The notes under the pieces: generated by a model
Told to the model about the DNA's origin: nothing
What the model saw: only the letters and a program-made list of their open reading frames with translations
Database searches by the model: none
Shown: positions 25,950 to 34,818 of the stretch, piece after piece
Position numbering within the stretch: the first letter of the stretch is position 1
Layout of the letters: each line of letters begins with the position of its first letter
Translations under genes and position numbers: made by a program
Assembly (NCBI RefSeq): GCF_002944405.1
Contig: NZ_CP024307.1
Span: 2,252,501-2,316,500, forward strand
Length of the DNA: 64,000 nucleotides
From: Sinorhizobium fredii
Lineage (GTDB): Bacteria; Pseudomonadota; Alphaproteobacteria; Rhizobiales; Rhizobiaceae
Direction of reading: 5' to 3'

Positions 25950-27359
25950 ATGGGTGAAGCTCAGACGCTATTCGAAGTGCTGCGCCAGTCTGTGAAGCCG
26001 AAGGTCGCTAATGCCTTCGAGCGGCTGGTTCGCGATGCGCCCGACCGCAAGCTCTGCCGCATCAATGCGCTCGGCTTTGCTAGCGCCGAGGGGCTCGACG
26101 AGGAAGAAACGATCGCGGGCTTCCTGCACGCCTCCCGGCTCGGCATTTTCGAGCTTTCCTGGAATGTCCTCTGCCCCGGCTGCGGCGGCGTGCTCGATGC
26201 CAATACGTCGTTGAAGTCGGTGCAGAGCACCGAATATACCTGTGCCCTCTGTGCTGCAGGCTACGAGCCGACCCTCGACGAGATGGTCGAGGTGACCTTC
26301 ACGGTGAGCCCGCGGATGCGCCACATCGAGGCACACAATCCGCACGAGTTGCCGCCGATCGAATATTTCCGCCAGATGTATTGGGGCTCCGGCATCGATC
26401 TGCCCGAGGACGACTACGAGGAGAAATTCGACCAGTTCATTATCGAGACGCTGGAACTGCCGCCGGGCGAAAAGGCGGTCATCTCGCTGCAGCTGCCCGC
26501 GGAATTCGTCATCGTCTTCGAACCGGTGACGCATGCGGCGCAGTTCCTGGATGTCAGCGGCGAGCCGACCAGGGAACGACGCAATCTTTCGCTCGTCTTC
26601 GACCGCGCGCACCGGCATGCCGAAACGCTGAAGATGCAGCCCGGCCCGCTTCGCATTCAGGTGGAAAACCATGCGGAGGTCCGCACCCTCCCCTCGGTCT
26701 GCATGGCCAACGAGACGCTGCACGGCATGCTCGGCCGCCGGCGGCCGTTCCTCACCGCCAAGCGGCTGCTCTCCAACCAGACCTTCCGCGACATTTACCG
26801 CACGGACATGCTCGACGTCGACCAACGGCTGAAGATCACTAGCCTGACCTTCCTTTTTACCGACCTGCGCGGTTCGACCGAGCTCTACGAGCGCGTCGGC
26901 GACCTGGCCGCATTCGATCTGGTGCGGGCGCATTTCCGGGTCCTGAACGAGATCGTTGCGGCCGAGGCCGGCGCCGTCGTCAAGACGATCGGCGACGCCG
27001 TGATGGCGACCTTTCCGACACCGGACCGGGCGGTCGCCGCGGCCATGCGGATGCGCGACGCCATGCGCAAGCTCAATGACGAACGCGGCAGCGAGGACCT
27101 GCTCCTGAAAATCGGTATCCACGAAGGACCGTGCATCGCCGTCAATTTGAACGAGCGGCAAGACTATTTCGGCCAGACCGTCAACATCGCCTCGCGCGTC
27201 CAGCACCTGGCCACGTCGCGCGAGATCTTTGCTACCGGCTCTGTGCTCGAAGACCCGCGAGCCTCCAACCTGCTTTCGGATCGGGGTCTGAGCCCGATGT
27301 CACACAATGTCACGCTGCGCGGCATTGCCACCGAGATCAGCATCTTCGCTATTCCGTGA
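25950..27359 (+). CDS. Class III adenylate/guanylate cyclase with zinc ribbon
   Basis: 469 aa. The N-terminal half has a four-Cys ribbon (CPGCGG ... CALC) within a DUF5939-like region. The C-terminal CHD is complete: TFLFTDLRGST with the metal Asp, KTIGDAVMATF with the second Asp, and VNIASRVQHLA. Makes cAMP or cGMP. No membrane segment, so cytosolic. Divergent from the tandem-REC gene. The ribosome site before ATG 25950 is weak. Confidence 0.88.
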   Translation: MGEAQTLFEVLRQSVKPKVANAFERLVRDAPDRKLCRINALGFASAEGLDEEETIAGFLHASRLGIFELSWNVLCPGCGGVLDANTSLKSVQSTEYTCALCAAGYEPTLDEMVEVTFTVSPRMRHIEAHNPHELPPIEYFRQMYWGSGIDLPEDDYEEKFDQFIIETLELPPGEKAVISLQLPAEFVIVFEPVTHAAQFLDVSGEPTRERRNLSLVFDRAHRHAETLKMQPGPLRIQVENHAEVRTLPSVCMANETLHGMLGRRRPFLTAKRLLSNQTFRDIYRTDMLDVDQRLKITSLTFLFTDLRGSTELYERVGDLAAFDLVRAHFRVLNEIVAAEAGAVVKTIGDAVMATFPTPDRAVAAAMRMRDAMRKLNDERGSEDLLLKIGIHEGPCIAVNLNERQDYFGQTVNIASRVQHLATSREIFATGSVLEDPRASNLLSDRGLSPMSHNVTLRGIATEISIFAIP

Positions 27360-27440
27360 GGCCGCGACTGAGAAAGGTGCCGCACTCCTGGAGTCCATCG
27401 TTCAGTGGACGTTCAGGCTCGGAGGCCCACTCTGGCGGGA

Positions 27441-27698
27441 GTGAAGGAGGAAGCCATACGTATCCTGCCGTTTCTATTTGTCGCCGCAGCGATGACAACC
27501 GGAAAGGCCGAGGCCGGCAGTCAATCGTCGAACACGAGCTCGAACAGTTCATCCAACAACGGAGTCGTCAACGAGCGGATCGTCGACACCTACTGCGAGG
27601 ACGGCTATTGCGAACGCCGCGTCTGGCGCCGGACCTATCGCGAGGGACGCCGTGGTGGCGAAGGAGAATGGCGCCGCTATTTTTATCATGAGGACTGA
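27441..27698 (+). CDS. Small secreted protein, start codon uncertain
   Basis: 85 aa from GTG 27441, but the ribosome site AAGGAGG (27444-27450) points to ATA 27456, which begins a signal peptide (RILPFLFVAAAMTTGKAEA). Mature part: Ser/Asn-rich stretch, then a YCEDGYCERR Cys pair and a basic/aromatic end. Either ATA is used or an ATG start has been lost. Confidence 0.55.
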   Translation: MKEEAIRILPFLFVAAAMTTGKAEAGSQSSNTSSNSSSNNGVVNERIVDTYCEDGYCERRVWRRTYREGRRGGEGEWRRYFYHED

Positions 27699-27804
27699 CC
27701 TGATCGATTTTGGAAGTTAGGCCGAAATTGTCGCTGGCGGCGGTCGGAATCAGCCCCCGCCATCCGTCTTAGTCGATATCAGGAGGCGACTAAGGAGAGC
27801 GATA

Positions 27805-28464
27805 ATGAGAAAGATCATCGTTGGCGCATTCGTAAGTCTGGACGGAATCATGCAGGCGCCGGGGGGACCGCACGAAGATCCCGTCGGCGGCTTCAAATAT
27901 GGCGGCTGGGCCTTCCCCTATTTCGACGAGGCCATGGGACAAGCGGTGGACGAGATGTTCGCCAAGCCGTTTGACCTCCTGCTTGGCCGGAAGACCTATG
28001 AGATCTTCGCGGCGCATTGGCCCTGTGCCGGCGCGGACGACCCGATCGGCTCATTGTTCGACCGCATCACCAAATACGTCGCGACGCGCAATCCGGACCT
28101 GAAGCTCGACTGGAAGAACAGTCAGACATTGGGCAACGACGTGCTTGCTACACTGCAAGAACTGAAAGCTGAGCAAGGACCGGACCTGCTGACGCAGGGC
28201 TCGACCGATTTCCTCCAGACCCTTTTCCGCCATGACCTGGTGGACGAGATGTATATCTCGTACTTTCCCATCATTCTCGGAAAGGGGAAGAGGCTGTTCG
28301 GCGAAGGCGCAGCACCGATGGCGTTGAAACTGGTAAGTTCGAAGGTCTCCGGAACCGGCGTCACGGTCAACAAATATATCCGCGGAGGACCGGTCGTCAC
28401 CGGTTCATTCGAATTCGATCAGCCATCCGAAGCGGAACTCGAACGGCGACGAAAATTGACGTGA
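27805..28464 (+). CDS. Dihydrofolate reductase family (RibD C-terminal) protein
   Basis: 219 aa: VGAFVSLDGIMQAPGG, LLGRKTYEIFAAHWP, LLTQGSTDFLQTL, and SYFPIILGKGKRLF. This is the RibD_C/YyaP-like branch, which binds NADPH and reduces unknown substrates; it is not a true DHFR. AAGGAGAGCG precedes ATG 27805. Single gene. Confidence 0.9.
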   Translation: MRKIIVGAFVSLDGIMQAPGGPHEDPVGGFKYGGWAFPYFDEAMGQAVDEMFAKPFDLLLGRKTYEIFAAHWPCAGADDPIGSLFDRITKYVATRNPDLKLDWKNSQTLGNDVLATLQELKAEQGPDLLTQGSTDFLQTLFRHDLVDEMYISYFPIILGKGKRLFGEGAAPMALKLVSSKVSGTGVTVNKYIRGGPVVTGSFEFDQPSEAELERRRKLT

Positions 28465-28601
28465 GCGATTTCGCGACTGTGGACCGCATCTTTTCCACGA
28501 ACGTGTAAAGTTCGTGCCGAATTCGCATCGAAACACCGGTTTCCAACGATTGGCCATGTTTCAGGCGTGTAATGCGGCTGAGTATAGCAAGGGAGGATAT
28601 G

Positions 28602-29021
28602 ATGAGAACCGAAGAAGCGATGCATTCCGGTGTTCGTTGGATCGGCCCGGAAGCGGATCTGCGAACCATCGCGCGGATCATGAAGGAGGAAGACATCGGC
28701 GCGCTGCCGGTCGGCGAGAACGATCGCTTGATCGGAATGGTAACCGATCGCGATCTCACTCTGCGTGCATTGGCGAACGGCCGCGACGTCTCCTCGCTGA
28801 CGGCTCGCGACGTTATGACCAGGGAGATCGTCTATTGCCGCACCAATGAATCCGTCGAAGACGCCATTCGCCTGATGGAGTCGAAGAAGATCCGGCGGCT
28901 GCCGGTGATCAACGATGACAAGCGCATGGTCGGCATGCTGTCGCTGGGCGACATTTCCCACTGCACCAGCCAGCAATTGGCAGGCGAATTGGTCAAGGCA
29001 GTCAGCGCTCACCACGCCTGA
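28602..29021 (+). CDS. Twin CBS domain protein
   Basis: 139 aa, two CBS motifs only (about 5-60 and 70-125), with VTDRDLTLRALA and LSLGDI ends. Free-standing CBS pairs sense adenine nucleotides. AAGGGAGG sits before the paired ATGs at 28599/28602; spacing favours the second. Confidence 0.88.
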   Translation: MRTEEAMHSGVRWIGPEADLRTIARIMKEEDIGALPVGENDRLIGMVTDRDLTLRALANGRDVSSLTARDVMTREIVYCRTNESVEDAIRLMESKKIRRLPVINDDKRMVGMLSLGDISHCTSQQLAGELVKAVSAHHA

Positions 29022-29052
29022 GCCATTGGACACAATTGTCCAGCATTAAGGA

Positions 29053-29078
29053 GCGGCGGGGCACCACGGTCCCGCCGC
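29053..29078. terminator. Hairpin between convergent genes
   Basis: GCGGCGGG (29053-29060) and CCCGCCGC (29071-29078) form a perfect 8-bp stem between the CBS gene and the convergent gene at 29101. No T-run, so it may serve both directions weakly. Confidence 0.5.
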
Positions 29079-29100
29079 CTTCACGCGACCGGCTGTTCAG

Positions 29101-29370
29101 TTACTTCACCACAACGGAGCCGTTGACGATTTCGATGGTCTCGTCGCCTTGAAGGCCAATATGGTCGCCACTCGGCGCGGTCACGAAGCAGCCGCTCGGG
29201 CAGATCATTTCCGTAGCGCCGGAATCGACGACCACCTCTATCCGGCTTTCTCCCTCGACGATCACCAATATGGCGGATTCGCCATCCTTGTTGGTCACCA
29301 TTGCAGCATTCGCGACGCCAGCGGCAAACATGCCGCAAAGCGAGGCAGCAACAACTGTCTTCATCGCCAT
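29101..29370 (-). CDS. Small exported protein, 89 aa
   Basis: Start chosen at MAMKTVVAASLCGMFAAGVANA, a clean signal peptide; the frame upstream is basic and unlikely. The mature part is a beta-rich domain with ICPSGC Cys pair and a VNGSVVVK end. Probably periplasmic. Function unknown. Confidence 0.7.
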   Translation of the reverse strand: MAMKTVVAASLCGMFAAGVANAAMVTNKDGESAILVIVEGESRIEVVVDSGATEMICPSGCFVTAPSGDHIGLQGDETIEIVNGSVVVK

Positions 29371-29739
29371 CGGCGCGCTACCCGCGCGCCGCCCCCTTTG
29401 GCCGGTCACCCTTTCGCCCCGTGGCAAAAACTACCGGCCCCCTTCAGCCCACGCCAACCTAGACAATGGCCGGTTGAATTGCATGCTTTTTATGAGAGAA
29501 CTGCTGAATAGGCGCTGAATGGCGCGTTGAGCTGTCGTTCAGAAGGACGAAGGCCGGCAGCTTGTATCGTGTTCTTCGACACGGGGACCGGAGCCGGACG
29601 CGGCGGCAATTTGCCGATCTCCGCAATATCTTTGGACGAGATCTCCCCTGCCCCTTGATCCGGCGATTGTTGACGGTCTATGCGTTTGCGACGCCGGCCC
29701 GGCGTTTTCGGGGATCAGGGTATACAAGGATTACCGCTT

Positions 29740-30372
29740 ATGGAGATTTTCACGTCCGCCGGACTATTGGCGCTTATGCAAGTTATCGTCATCGACCTCG
29801 TGCTTGCCGGGGACAACGCCGTCGTGATCGGCCTCGCGGCAGCGGGCCTGCCGATAGAGCAACGCAAGAAGGCCATTCTCGTCGGCATTATTGCGGCGAC
29901 CGTACTTCGTATCGTGCTCGCGGCCTTCACGGTTCAGCTTCTGGCTATCATCGGGCTTCTCCTCGCCGGCGGCATTCTCCTGCTTTGGGTCTGCTGGAAA
30001 ATGTGGCGGGAGATTCGTTCAGGCGGCCATGAAGAGCTTGGATTGGACGACGCCAACGCACCGAAGAAGACATTCAGGCAGGCCGCGACCCAGATCGTCG
30101 TGGCAGACGTGTCGATGTCGCTCGACAACGTGCTTGCGGTCGCAGGCGCCGCACGCGAGCATCCGACCGTCCTCGTCTTCGGGCTCATGCTCTCCATCGC
30201 CTTGATGGGCGTTGCGGCAACCTTCATTGCCAAGCTGCTCGCCCGCTACCATTGGATCGCCTATGTCGGCCTGGCGATCATTCTCTACGTCGCTCTCGAT
30301 ATGATCTATCGCGGCGCCTTGGAGGTATGGCCACACGTCGCGCCGGTCGCCCAGGCCATGGCCGGGCTCTGA
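29740..30372 (+). CDS. TerC/YjbE family integral membrane protein
   Basis: 210 aa, about seven TM helices with the two family acidic motifs DLVLAGDNAVVIGLA and DVSMSLDNVLAVAGAA. TerC/YjbE relatives export or handle Mn2+ or other metals. AAGGA before ATG 29740. Such genes are often under a Mn riboswitch, but I could not make out that motif in 29540-29739. Followed by a strong hairpin. Confidence 0.88.
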   Translation: MEIFTSAGLLALMQVIVIDLVLAGDNAVVIGLAAAGLPIEQRKKAILVGIIAATVLRIVLAAFTVQLLAIIGLLLAGGILLLWVCWKMWREIRSGGHEELGLDDANAPKKTFRQAATQIVVADVSMSLDNVLAVAGAAREHPTVLVFGLMLSIALMGVAATFIAKLLARYHWIAYVGLAIILYVALDMIYRGALEVWPHVAPVAQAMAGL

Positions 30373-30381
30373 CAGCATGTT

Positions 30382-30413
30382 CCGGAACCGGCGCGTGGAC
30401 GCGCCGGTTCCGG
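30382..30413 (+). terminator. Strong hairpin after TerC-like gene
   Basis: Perfect 14-bp stem (CCGGAACCGGCGCG and its complement) with a TGGA loop, starting 10 bases after the stop codon. No T-run follows. Confidence 0.6.
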
Positions 30414-30524
30414 CACTGCGGCGATAACCTTGCGGCGCCGAAGAGCATCTGCAAGTCGCCTACACGGCGCCGTGCATCCTCAGACGCCACAGTGCACGAC
30501 AGCAGCATGAATACGCCTTGTCGT

Positions 30525-30720
30525 CTACCGTACGCACTGCTCTTCTCCCTCATTCCTGTGCTTGTCACAGGAATCCAGCAGTCCAAGTCCTTGGGCTGAA
30601 AAATCTTCTGCGCTGCCGACGCGCCGTCGCTGTGACAAGCACATGAGGGCGTGCCACCGTCGTTTACTGCGGGGCGCTGTAGCACTTCGAATTGCTACCG
30701 AAGCTTCGAAATTCATTCGC
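30525..30720. repeat. Repeat-like intergenic stretch
   Basis: No gene. It contains CCTGTGCTTGTCACAGG (about 30556-30572), a hairpin of the kind that recurs in rhizobial spacers, and near 30670 GCGCTGTAGCACTTCGAATTG, close to the CGCTGT...CACTTTGAATT end of the palindromic repeat at 2818. It looks like mixed repeat remnants. Confidence 0.45.
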
Positions 30721-30721
30721 G

Positions 30722-33328
30722 TTAGCGGCTGCTGCTGCGCGCACCGAAGGACCGGCGGCGCGTCTCGCTCTCCTCCGCCTGAATCTCGGTTTTGTCTTCC
30801 TCAGCCGCTGGTAGCTCGATGTCGGATGGCGTCGCCTCCTCCGGCGTCGTGTCCTCTACCCTCACAGGGAATGGGGCGCCGATCTCCTCGTCGCGGAAAC
30901 GCTCGTAAATCGAGACACGGATGTCGTTGCGGACGTTGCCCGCCGTCAGCACGTCGGCGACATAGATGCGCAATTCGAAAGTCATGCGCTCGTCGCCGAA
31001 GGCCGTGAAGCCGACATTCGGCGCCGGATTCTTGAGGACCATCGGATGGGCGGCGGCGATTTCGTGCAGCAGCTCGATGACCCGGCGCGGATCGCTGGCA
31101 TAGCTGAGCGTGATGGTAATTTCGGAGCGACCAAGCTTGTTTCGGTGCGTCCAGTTGCCGACCGATGCGTTGATGAGCAGCGAGTTCGGCATCATGATCG
31201 ACTGGTGCTGGAAGGTTTCGATCTCGGTCGCGCGGACGGAAATGCGCCGGACGAAGCCCTCGGTCGTGCCGCTGACGATCCAGTCGCCGACCTTGAAGGG
31301 CCGCTCGACGAGCAGGATCAAGCCCGAGACGAAATTCGAGACGATGTTCTGCAGGCCGAAACCGACGCCGAGCGAGAGAGCACCGGCGACGAGAGCGAGG
31401 CTTGAAAGATCGATGCCCGCCGCCGACAGGCCGATGAGGCCGGCAAGGCCGACGCCGATATAGCCGATGCCGGTGCGGATGGAATTGCGCACGCCGGCAT
31501 CGACACGGCTACGCGCCATGACGTTGCCGTCGATCCAGCGCTGCACCCAACGGGTGACGACAAAGCCGATCGCGAAGAAGAGCACGCCCGCAAGAAGGCC
31601 GACCAGCGAGATCGTAATCGTTCCGATCCGGATCTCGGTAACGAACCGATAGACCCAGGATTCGATATCCGCGATTTGGAAGCCCCATTGCAGCAGGATC
31701 AGCGGGATGAAAAACAGCGCGACGAGCGCATATATGCCGAGGCCGGCGACAAGGCCGATCTGGTCGAGCCCCACCTGTTCCAGTTTGAAGCGACGTTCGA
31801 GATAGCGTCCCCCGACCGTTTCCGCGAAGGCGCCCTGTTTGGAGACCGATCGACCGGTGAGAATGCCGATATACATCGTCACCAGGATGGCGCCGGTAAC
31901 GATGATCTGCGTGGCAATGAACCGCGCCAGGCCGACATACCCGGCAAGGGCTATTGCAATCAGCCCTGCTCCCAACAACAGCAGCGACACGGAAATGAAC
32001 CGCGGCCACGGACGACCGGGTGCGTCAAACGGCTCGTCCTGCCTGAGCGTCGGGCGGATCCATGCCATCGACATCAATATCAGCCCGATGATGATCGATG
32101 CGAGAAAGCTCTTGGCGACGGTCAGCAGGACCGGCGAACCAAGGGAATCGCTGATGCTTCCGAGCAAGTAGTCGAGGCCGTTGACCAGCGCCATGGCAAA
32201 GATCGGCGCCATCAGCATGCGCGCACCGCGATCCGAAACGCGCACGAGACGCCAGCTCGAGCGCGCTGGCGACAGCACGGCACTCGCCAGCCTGGTGACG
32301 AAGAAGACGGCAACACCCATGCCAAGCGTAACCGCAATGATCGGTGCTATGTCCGGCCGCAAGACATTGAAGCTGCTCAGGAAGAAATAGCTCGAGGTTG
32401 CGAAGGCGATGAGCGCCATGGTCGGAATAAGCGTGGACCAGAAGGCCAGCGAAAGCTGCCGGAAATAAGTGGGCTCGTCCTGCTCCTCGTGCTGCAAAAT
32501 GAACGGCGAGAAAAACCTATAGCCCCCGACGAGAAAAATCATCGCCCCGCAGAGCGAAAGAAAGATCGCGGTCAAGAAGGGAATGCGCTTGTAGTTCCAC
32601 GCAAACGTCAGCCAGCTGCTGACGCTGCGCCACAATGCCCTGCTCTCGTCAGCCGTGGTCGTGATCGCCTCGCTCAACATCGCCACGGAAACCTCGGTGC
32701 GCTTCAGCAGGGTGTTGGAGAACAGCGCGCGGCGGGTGGCAGTGATGCCGTTGGCGAGCTTCCTGGCCTCAACGGAAAGATTTTCCGCTCTCCCGGTCAG
32801 AGCGTTGATGGCGCCGCGCTCGGCCAGCAGGCGCTTTCGCTCCTCGGTGACGATTGCCGCCTCGGGCGGCTGGCCCTCGCCCGGCGGATCGCCTAACTCG
32901 GCAAGCCGCGCCTTGATTTCGTCGAGACGCGACCGCGTCGCCACCGATGCCGAGATGATCTGCTTCGACAGCTCGTCGACCTGGACCTTGAGTTCGGCAA
33001 GCAACGTATCGTCATCGGCGGCGGCGCCGACACGATCGGCCAGCCGCTTGAGCTCTCGGTCAGCCTGGTCGAGCTGGTCTTCCGCCTGCTGCAGCAAGGG
33101 TGAAGCATTTGCCGGGGCCTCGTCGGCTTCGCGTTGGGCCGCCGGAGCGGGTGGCGCGGACTGCGCTTCCGGACTCGGTTGGGGCGGCTGCGCAGGCGTC
33201 GGCGTCGAAGGCGCGACCTGTTGCGGTTGCGCCGCCTGCTGGGCCGTCGCCGTGCCGCCCCCGGCGAGCGTCAGGACGACGAACGAAATGGCAATCGAGA
33301 GAACGGTCAATTTCGCAGCGGGATGCAA
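30722..33328 (-). CDS. Large mechanosensitive channel (DUF3772 + MscS)
   Basis: 868 aa. Signal peptide (1-29), a Pro/Gln/Ala-rich stretch, a periplasmic helical/DUF3772 domain (about 55-215), about ten TM helices, then the MscS core (GLQNIVSNFVSGLILLVERPFKVGDWI) and a charged C-terminal tail. MscK/YbiO-like architecture: releases solutes on hypo-osmotic shock, inner membrane. Monocistronic. Confidence 0.92.
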   Translation of the reverse strand: MHPAAKLTVLSIAISFVVLTLAGGGTATAQQAAQPQQVAPSTPTPAQPPQPSPEAQSAPPAPAAQREADEAPANASPLLQQAEDQLDQADRELKRLADRVGAAADDDTLLAELKVQVDELSKQIISASVATRSRLDEIKARLAELGDPPGEGQPPEAAIVTEERKRLLAERGAINALTGRAENLSVEARKLANGITATRRALFSNTLLKRTEVSVAMLSEAITTTADESRALWRSVSSWLTFAWNYKRIPFLTAIFLSLCGAMIFLVGGYRFFSPFILQHEEQDEPTYFRQLSLAFWSTLIPTMALIAFATSSYFFLSSFNVLRPDIAPIIAVTLGMGVAVFFVTRLASAVLSPARSSWRLVRVSDRGARMLMAPIFAMALVNGLDYLLGSISDSLGSPVLLTVAKSFLASIIIGLILMSMAWIRPTLRQDEPFDAPGRPWPRFISVSLLLLGAGLIAIALAGYVGLARFIATQIIVTGAILVTMYIGILTGRSVSKQGAFAETVGGRYLERRFKLEQVGLDQIGLVAGLGIYALVALFFIPLILLQWGFQIADIESWVYRFVTEIRIGTITISLVGLLAGVLFFAIGFVVTRWVQRWIDGNVMARSRVDAGVRNSIRTGIGYIGVGLAGLIGLSAAGIDLSSLALVAGALSLGVGFGLQNIVSNFVSGLILLVERPFKVGDWIVSGTTEGFVRRISVRATEIETFQHQSIMMPNSLLINASVGNWTHRNKLGRSEITITLSYASDPRRVIELLHEIAAAHPMVLKNPAPNVGFTAFGDERMTFELRIYVADVLTAGNVRNDIRVSIYERFRDEEIGAPFPVRVEDTTPEEATPSDIELPAAEEDKTEIQAEESETRRRSFGARSSSR

Positions 33329-33530
33329 TTCGGTATCCTTCGAAATCCGGGAGCCACACAGACGAAATCGCCTGAGCGATCAGCTCGTCTCCTGTGCATA
33401 GGCAAGACGGCAAAAAGATGCAAAAGCCGCCCCGGAGCGATGAATTTCTACGTGAATCGGCGCTAATTCACAATTGTTTCACGGCACCCAAGTCCGAGAC
33501 GAGGCGTTCTTCCGCAGACAACGCGACGTT

Positions 33531-33998
33531 CTACGAGTCGGGCTTCCCGGCCCATTCCGCATATCCTTGCAACAGGTCCTCATACTCCTCCATCGCCGGG
33601 ATCGTTTCGTAACTATGGACGGCGGGCGTGGTCGCCCATGGCAATTTCTCGCTTGTCCAGGTCTCGATGAAAGGCGCGAACCAGCTGGCGTCGTCGAGCA
33701 TCGTCGCACGAAGGTTCACGAACCAATCCATCCCTTCGGGGCGGGTGAACATCCAGCTCATGCAGTGCGGGCAAAAATAGTGGCGCGTCGCGCCGTGCAG
33801 TCCGCCGATCACCGGGTCTCCCTTGGTTACCGCGAAGCCCTCGCTCGGGACCGCGACGCTTAATGAGTAAGCGCTCGCCGTCATGCGCTGGCACCCCGTG
33901 CAATGGCAGGCCATGGTGACAAGCGGCGGAGCGCTGACCTCGATGCGCACCCGTCCGCAGCGGCACCCGCCCTCCCACGGCAGCCTTTTCATGCTCAT
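33531..33998 (-). CDS. GFA family (CENP-V/GFA zinc) protein
   Basis: 155 aa. Zinc-binding Cys pattern: GGCRCGRVRIEV, CHCTGCQRMTAS, and HYFCPHCMSWMF. ATG 33998 has GGGAG upstream. Family members were named for glutathione-dependent formaldehyde activation, but most have unproven roles. A second GFA protein lies in the prophage at 56869. Confidence 0.88.
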   Translation of the reverse strand: MSMKRLPWEGGCRCGRVRIEVSAPPLVTMACHCTGCQRMTASAYSLSVAVPSEGFAVTKGDPVIGGLHGATRHYFCPHCMSWMFTRPEGMDWFVNLRATMLDDASWFAPFIETWTSEKLPWATTPAVHSYETIPAMEEYEDLLQGYAEWAGKPDS

Positions 33999-34084
33999 GG
34001 CGTTTCTCCCTTGCGTGATGTCCGCTGTCCTTGCGTCTGTTGAGACCACAAGCGGCGCAGTTGACCTGTATTAGCACGATTGGT

Positions 34085-34645
34085 CTAGAAGCCCGCCCCC
34101 GGCTGCGCGAGATACTCCTCTTCGGCCGGCGTCGAAGTGCGCCCCAAGATCGCGTTGCGATGCGGAAAGCGCCCGAACCGTTCGATCACCTCCCGGTGGC
34201 GAATGGCATAGTCGAGATAGCCGGGGTCGCCGAGCGCGGTAAACAGCTTCACCGACATCGTCTGATCGGTGAGGTTCTCGGAGTGTTCGAACGGCATGTA
34301 GAAAAACGGACGCCATTCCGCCGGCACCGCAATATCGGCACTGGCCCCTATGGCGAGCTTTGCCTCGCGCAACGCGAGGCAGTCGGTCGCATAGGCGAGT
34401 GGCGAGCCTCGATACATGTTGCGCGGCAACTGATCGAACAGGATGATCGCGGCGAGCCGATTGCCCGGCGTCTGGCGCCAGCCATCGTCGAGCTTCCGTG
34501 AAAGTGCCAGATGCGATGCCTGAAAGCGCTGCACGCACTGACGATCGAGTTCGGTGCTCGGCGTGAACCAGTGGTCATAGGAAAGCTCCGTGAACCAGAA
34601 CTCCAGCACCTCTTCCGGCGTGCAAATTTCCGCCCCATCGTTCAT
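34085..34645 (-). CDS. DUF924 family protein
   Basis: 186 aa, all-alpha: PEEVLEFWF near the start, AAIILFDQLPRNMYRGSPLAYATD and FFYMPFEHSENL, which are DUF924 hallmarks. Function not established. Start ATG 34645 rather than the longer frame to 34723. Confidence 0.9.
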   Translation of the reverse strand: MNDGAEICTPEEVLEFWFTELSYDHWFTPSTELDRQCVQRFQASHLALSRKLDDGWRQTPGNRLAAIILFDQLPRNMYRGSPLAYATDCLALREAKLAIGASADIAVPAEWRPFFYMPFEHSENLTDQTMSVKLFTALGDPGYLDYAIRHREVIERFGRFPHRNAILGRTSTPAEEEYLAQPGAGF

Positions 34646-34818
34646 GTGACCGCCTCTCGTGACTCGCTCTTCAGATAGGAGCCGATCTTGCGGTTTCCAC
34701 CGTCGATCTTCAATGCCGCCCATTCACTCTTCAGCGCCGCCTCTGCTAGCGGACCTCCAACAGGCCCGAAGGCGAGCGGTCGCCGGACAGAGGCAACAAG
34801 ATCAGCGAGGATCTTTCC

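Noticed and set aside
29540..29739. Manganese (yybP-ykoY) riboswitch before the TerC-like gene
   Set aside because: The conserved GGGGAGUAG-type core could not be found in the leader.
31676..32896. 406-codon plus-strand frame within the MscS gene
   Set aside because: Shadow frame, Arg/Gln/Asp-rich, opposite clear TM helices.
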